Assembly: GCF_900109295.1 (NCBI RefSeq)
Contig: NZ_FOIZ01000002.1
Location: 806,001 to 870,000 of the forward strand
Source of the DNA: Cognatiyoonia koreensis
Lineage (GTDB): Bacteria > Pseudomonadota > Alphaproteobacteria > Rhodobacterales > Rhodobacteraceae
Direction of reading: 5' to 3'
Length of the DNA stretch: 64,000 nucleotides
The translations under genes and the position numbers were made by a program. Below are positions 60,679 through 64,000 of this stretch, in pieces. The notes under the pieces were generated by a model. The model was not told the DNA's origin and ran no database searches. It saw only the letters and a program-made list of their open reading frames with translations. The number at the start of each line of letters is the position of its first letter. Position 1 is the first letter of the stretch.

Positions 60679-61674
60679 ATGACGAACGCCATAGAACATG
60701 CGATTGGTGTTGTGATTATCGGGCGCAACGAAGGTGCGCGTCTGGTGCGATGTCTTGCGTCGGTCACCGGGTTTGCAGGCCGCGTGATTTATGTGGATAG
60801 CGGATCAACGGATGGGTCTGTTGCTGAGGCGGCAGCGGCAGGTGCCGAGGTTGTTGTTCTTGATATGTCCCGCCCCTTTACAGCTGCCCGGGCACGCAAT
60901 GCGGGATTGGCCGCACTAGGTGTGCACGAAGGGCTAGGCACAGCATCTGACGACGCGCCGGAGTACATCCAGTTCATCGATGGTGATTGCGAGATGGATG
61001 CAAATTGGCTGGAACAGGGTCTGAATTTCCTAGATTCGCGGCACGACGTGGCTGTTGTCAGCGGACGGTTACGCGAACGGCATCCGGACGCGTCAATCTA
61101 CAACGCGCTGTGCGATGAAGAATGGGACGCGCCGGTCGGAGAAACCCACTATTGCGGGGGCATCGCCTTGATGCGAAAACGTGCGTTGACGCAGACCGGG
61201 CTGTTCGACTCGCGCATGATCGCGGGGGAAGAGCCTGAACTGTGTCTGCGATTGCAGGATGACGGCTGGAAGATTTGGCGCTTACCTGACGAGATGGCGC
61301 TTCACGATGCGGCGATGATGCGTTTTGACCAGTTCTGGGCGCGGATGCGGCGCGGTGGATTTGCCTATGCGCTTTGGACGGATATGCATGGTCGCGGGCG
61401 CAACGGATTGGGGGCGCGTATGATGCTTCGGTCTTTGTTCTGGGGCGCTGTGCTTCCGATTTCTGTCCTTCTCGCCGCTGTCATTGTCAGCCCGTGGGCC
61501 TTTGCGCTTTTGCTGATCTATCCGCTGCATATGTTACAACTGGTACGGCGGGGTCATCGCCCGGGTACGGCGATGTTGCTGGTAGTCGGAAAGTTCGCTG
61601 AAGCCAAAGGCGTAGTGGATTTCTACCTCAGCAAGTGGCGTGGTAAACCTGTTGGTCTGATCGAACACAAATAG
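60679..61674 (+). CDS. Glycosyltransferase family 2
   Basis: A 331-residue GT-A enzyme. It begins GVVIIGRNEGARLVRCLAS and has RVIYVDSGSTDGSVAEAAAA, PFTAARARNAGLAAL and YIQFIDGDCEMDANWLEQGL (metal-binding acidic motif). GEEPELCLRLQDDGWKIWRL and a C-terminal hydrophobic region with two or three helices (SLFWGAVLPISVLLAAVIVS) suggest a membrane-associated transferase. The start at 60679 is chosen over 31 codons upstream because the domain begins there. It converges with the GT at 61678 (3-base gap). Confidence 0.9.
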   Translation: MTNAIEHAIGVVIIGRNEGARLVRCLASVTGFAGRVIYVDSGSTDGSVAEAAAAGAEVVVLDMSRPFTAARARNAGLAALGVHEGLGTASDDAPEYIQFIDGDCEMDANWLEQGLNFLDSRHDVAVVSGRLRERHPDASIYNALCDEEWDAPVGETHYCGGIALMRKRALTQTGLFDSRMIAGEEPELCLRLQDDGWKIWRLPDEMALHDAAMMRFDQFWARMRRGGFAYALWTDMHGRGRNGLGARMMLRSLFWGAVLPISVLLAAVIVSPWAFALLLIYPLHMLQLVRRGHRPGTAMLLVVGKFAEAKGVVDFYLSKWRGKPVGLIEHK

Positions 61675-61677
61675 CCT

Positions 61678-62922
61678 TTAATCAAGGTTGGGCCGCAAGG
61701 TGTCAGGCAGCGTGCCTTCCAGACTTGTCTGGATAAGCATCGATAACCACGCTGCTTCTGTTCGAGAGTCGAAATCCGCGACCACCTTTGCCCGCCCGGC
61801 CTTCCCCATACGGGCGCAAAGTGCGGAATCGCGCAGCAGGTCATCAATTCTCCGCGTCAGTGTGTTCAGATCGCCAGGCGGGCAGATGAAACCTGACACG
61901 CCGTTTTCGACCAGTTCGCTGATGCCGCCGACTTGCGTCGTTACAACAGGGAGACTGGCTGCCATGGCTTCCATCAGCACGACGGGCACGCCTTCTGCAA
62001 AACTGGGCAACACGAGCATGTCGGTTTCGGACAGGATATCGGCGACCGCATCCTGAGACTGATATCCCATGAAACGGACCGATTGCCCCAATGTCAGAGC
62101 CTGTTTCTCGAGATCATTTCGGGCCGGACCATCCCCAACAACCACAAGTTCAAGCTCCGGATGAATTTTGTGGAGACGTGTAACCGCGTCGAGAAGTAGT
62201 GGCACGCCCTTGACCCCATCAAGCCTGCCGACAAACAAGAGGCGCTTGCCGTAGCTGCGCTCAACAGGCACGTCGTATTTTGATGGGTCGATTCCACAAT
62301 GCACGATCTTGAGCTTGTCCCAATGCGCTACATCGGAAAACAGCATGCCCTGAGACCGGCAAAAGTGACTGATACATGCGACGAAGCTCGCACGGGCGAT
62401 CTTTTCGTCGATCCGCCAGTGCAAGGGTTCAAAGAAAATACCCGGCCCGTGCATGGTGACGCTGTATGGGATTCCACTGATCTGTGCGGACAACATGGCG
62501 ACGGTGCAGCTGCTGTCGGCGAAATGGTTGTGCAAATGCTGCACGCCGGATGCGCGCAGGTGCTGCGCAAGCACACCGGCTTCGAGAAAGTAAAAGAATT
62601 GCCAAAGCCCTGCTTTGATCCCCGCCGGTTTGGTGCGCCATGCCAATGCCAACGCCCCTACCCACCGTTTTGGGTTTCTGACTAGCGCCGCGGCATGGGC
62701 GCGGATGAGAGTTAGGGGATTCTTGCAGGCATTCATCACCTGAAATGTCGCTGCAAATTCGGCCTGCTGTTCGGGGCCGACATGATGGGCCGCTTCGGTC
62801 GCGCGAATCGTATTTGTCATCACGTCATGCCCATGGGCACGCAGCGCTGCGACTTCGCGCTGGATAAAAGTATCTGTTGCGCGGGGATACTGGCCGGTCA
62901 GATAGGCGATGGGTCCGGTCAT
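61678..62922 (-). CDS. Glycosyltransferase family 4 (colanic-acid-type)
   Basis: A 414-residue GT-B enzyme. It opens IAYLTGQYPRATDTFIQREV, the pattern of WcaL/ExoL-like transferases, with HNHFADSSCTVAMLSAQISG, KRLLFVGRLDGVKGVPLLLD and the donor motif PSFAEGVPVVLMEAMAASLP VVTTQVGGISELVENG. The start shares ATGA with the stop of the upstream epimerase gene. Probably transfers a sugar in EPS repeat synthesis. Confidence 0.92.
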   Translation of the reverse strand: MTGPIAYLTGQYPRATDTFIQREVAALRAHGHDVMTNTIRATEAAHHVGPEQQAEFAATFQVMNACKNPLTLIRAHAAALVRNPKRWVGALALAWRTKPAGIKAGLWQFFYFLEAGVLAQHLRASGVQHLHNHFADSSCTVAMLSAQISGIPYSVTMHGPGIFFEPLHWRIDEKIARASFVACISHFCRSQGMLFSDVAHWDKLKIVHCGIDPSKYDVPVERSYGKRLLFVGRLDGVKGVPLLLDAVTRLHKIHPELELVVVGDGPARNDLEKQALTLGQSVRFMGYQSQDAVADILSETDMLVLPSFAEGVPVVLMEAMAASLPVVTTQVGGISELVENGVSGFICPPGDLNTLTRRIDDLLRDSALCARMGKAGRAKVVADFDSRTEAAWLSMLIQTSLEGTLPDTLRPNLD

Positions 62923-63845
62923 TGGCTATCCTGTTCGGCCTGTTTTGCACGGGCGATCTGGTCTTTGAAGGGTACTTGTGTCGTTTGTTCTAGCAGCCGC
63001 GCAGCATGTGTCGTGTCATAAACAAGCGGTCGGAACCGTGCCTGCCAGGCCGGTCCGCGCCCTGTGATGGAACCCAAGAGATGCACAAGCTTGGCTGGCA
63101 CTGGCACGATCTTGAGCCCAAGGGCTGCAATCCAGTCCGCGCATGTTGGCGGGTTTGATTCGATCAGGTTGACGGTCGCTGCGCCATTGGCACTTATTGC
63201 GGCGCGTAGAATTGCTTGCGCCGCGCGATCCACCGAAATAGCGGGCATCTTGGTACGTGGGCCGGGGCAGAACACGCGTCCGGACCTTGCAAAGCCAAGT
63301 TGCGCCGACCAGAGCCTATGTGGGCCGAATATTGCGCCAGGACGGATGATTTGGTACGGTCCATCGTACTGCGCGATCAGACGCTCTTGCGCTGCTTTCG
63401 CTGCTGCATAGACGTCGCGCTGGCTCGCATCCGTCACCATAGGCGAGTCCTCGGTCAGAACCTCGTGATCGGTCATTCTGGCCACGTCATAGACCGACAG
63501 CGAACTGATCAGAACGAGACGAGGCTTGGAGGTCATATTCGTCATCGCTGCCAGCAAGTTTTCCGTCGCTTTGAGCGTATCGCGCGCATGTGCTTCTGCG
63601 GTTCCTGAAAAACTGGCGGCTGCGTGGATAACGACATCGATCCCTTCAAGCGCACTTTGGAGGTGTTCCACGGCATCAGGCGCGCCTAGATCGAATTTGG
63701 CAGTTTGGACGTGGCTATCCTGTTGGGCCACACTTGAACCAGTGGACCGCGTCAGGGCAACAATCCCGTGCCCCTCTGCTTTTGCCGCCTGCAAAAGAGC
63801 TTGTCCAAGAAAACCCGATGCGCCGGTGATCATGATCCGCGTCAT
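62919..63845 (-). CDS. NAD-dependent epimerase/dehydratase family protein
   Basis: A 308-residue short-chain dehydrogenase-like enzyme. The NAD(P) motif TGASGFLGQALL is near residues 6-17; the catalytic YxxxK is in DVYAAAKAAQERLIAQYDGP and the Ser in LVLISSLSVYDVA. The ATG at 63845 overlaps the upstream oxidoreductase stop (ATGA) and has AAAGG 7 bases before it. Likely makes or modifies a nucleotide sugar or a lipid-linked sugar for this locus; substrate unknown. Confidence 0.9.
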   Translation of the reverse strand: MTRIMITGASGFLGQALLQAAKAEGHGIVALTRSTGSSVAQQDSHVQTAKFDLGAPDAVEHLQSALEGIDVVIHAAASFSGTAEAHARDTLKATENLLAAMTNMTSKPRLVLISSLSVYDVARMTDHEVLTEDSPMVTDASQRDVYAAAKAAQERLIAQYDGPYQIIRPGAIFGPHRLWSAQLGFARSGRVFCPGPRTKMPAISVDRAAQAILRAAISANGAATVNLIESNPPTCADWIAALGLKIVPVPAKLVHLLGSITGRGPAWQARFRPLVYDTTHAARLLEQTTQVPFKDQIARAKQAEQDSQ

Positions 63846-64000
63846 TTTAGCGCCTTTGCCCATGGCATAGGTGGGACAGAAGCGAAATCCGTGGTCATAA
63901 TTTGCGCACCCTTTGTTTTGCCGGAATTTTGAATCGCCAGTGTGACTTCGGTCAGGTGGAGTGCAAAATCGGCCCCCATCCGGCTAGGGCGACCACTGGC
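63842..64000 (-). CDS. Gfo/Idh/MocA-family oxidoreductase, C-terminal end (partial)
   Basis: The last 52 codons of a gene that continues past the right edge: RMGADFALHLTEVTLAIQNS, then TTDFASVPPMPWAKALK and stop. The HLTEVTLAI and PMPWA pattern resembles the end of Gfo/Idh/MocA sugar oxidoreductases. It shares ATGA with the epimerase start, so the two are coupled. Family assignment rests on a short tail and is moderately sure. Confidence 0.6.
   Translation of the reverse strand, partial: ASGRPSRMGADFALHLTEVTLAIQNSGKTKGAQIMTTDFASVPPMPWAKALK

Noticed and set aside
1..64000. CRISPR arrays, tRNA/rRNA genes, insertion sequences
   Set aside because: No regularly spaced identical repeats, no tRNA cloverleaf or rRNA motifs and no transposase-like protein were seen on reading the window.

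Overview
The window reads as chromosomal DNA of a marine alphaproteobacterium, most likely a Rhodobacterales (Roseobacter-group) species. This is inferred from moderately GC-rich, tightly packed genes with many 4-base ATGA start/stop overlaps, a VPLPA-CTERM protein together with a fused exosortase/EpsI of the XrtD type, and a small protein resembling the head-spike base of Rhodobacter gene transfer agents. I see no rRNA, tRNA, CRISPR array or intact insertion sequence.

Layout. (1) 1-3809: the N-terminal part of a very large secreted nuclease (RTX, cadherin-like, lamin-tail and endonuclease/exonuclease/phosphatase modules), cut by the left edge. (2) 4040-19510: an orphan type VI secretion (T6SS) effector island with no tss core genes. 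It has two VgrG genes back to back. The leftward module is VgrG - ankyrin lipoprotein - lipase, facing a convergent DUF2169/DUF4150 pair. The rightward module is VgrG - DUF2169 - DUF4150 (PAAR-like) - helper of unknown function - Rhs with a C-terminal WHH-type nuclease - small acidic putative immunity protein. (3) 19756-40568: a PEP-CTERM-type exopolysaccharide (EPS) locus. It holds a sugar-phosphate transferase, a TPR lipoprotein, an outer-membrane export protein, a beta-barrel, a rhomboid protease, a secretion-type ATPase, a chain-length determinant, a CpsD-like kinase, one VPLPA-CTERM substrate, acyl-decoration genes (acyltransferase-3/SGNH, MBOAT and its SGNH partner), the exosortase fused to EpsI, and a C25-peptidase-like secreted protein. 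(4) 40653-64000: EPS assembly and decoration. It holds a flippase, at least six glycosyltransferases, a methyltransferase, a WecG-type transferase, a polymerase-like membrane protein, a 2OG-Fe(II) oxygenase, a sugar-nucleotide epimerase-like protein and a Gfo/Idh/MocA oxidoreductase tail. Mixed in are two large G8-domain beta-helix proteins. One of them closes a three-gene, one-base-overlap operon that starts with a GTA-spike-base-like protein and a LamG-like lectin.

How the parts fit. Regions 3 and 4 look like one machine. The sugar transferase primes a lipid carrier, the glycosyltransferases build the repeat unit, acyl and methyl groups are added, the flippase and polymerase-like protein move and polymerise it, and the chain-length/kinase/export/beta-barrel set exports it. 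XrtD attaches VPLPA-CTERM protein(s) to the surface, probably linked to the polysaccharide. The G8, lectin and spike-like proteins are candidate polysaccharide-binding or polysaccharide-trimming surface proteins. The T6SS island next door is an independent antagonism module whose secretion machine must lie elsewhere. Two gene remnants (an SGNH-hydrolase tail and a sulfotransferase tail) show that decoration genes have been lost from the EPS region.
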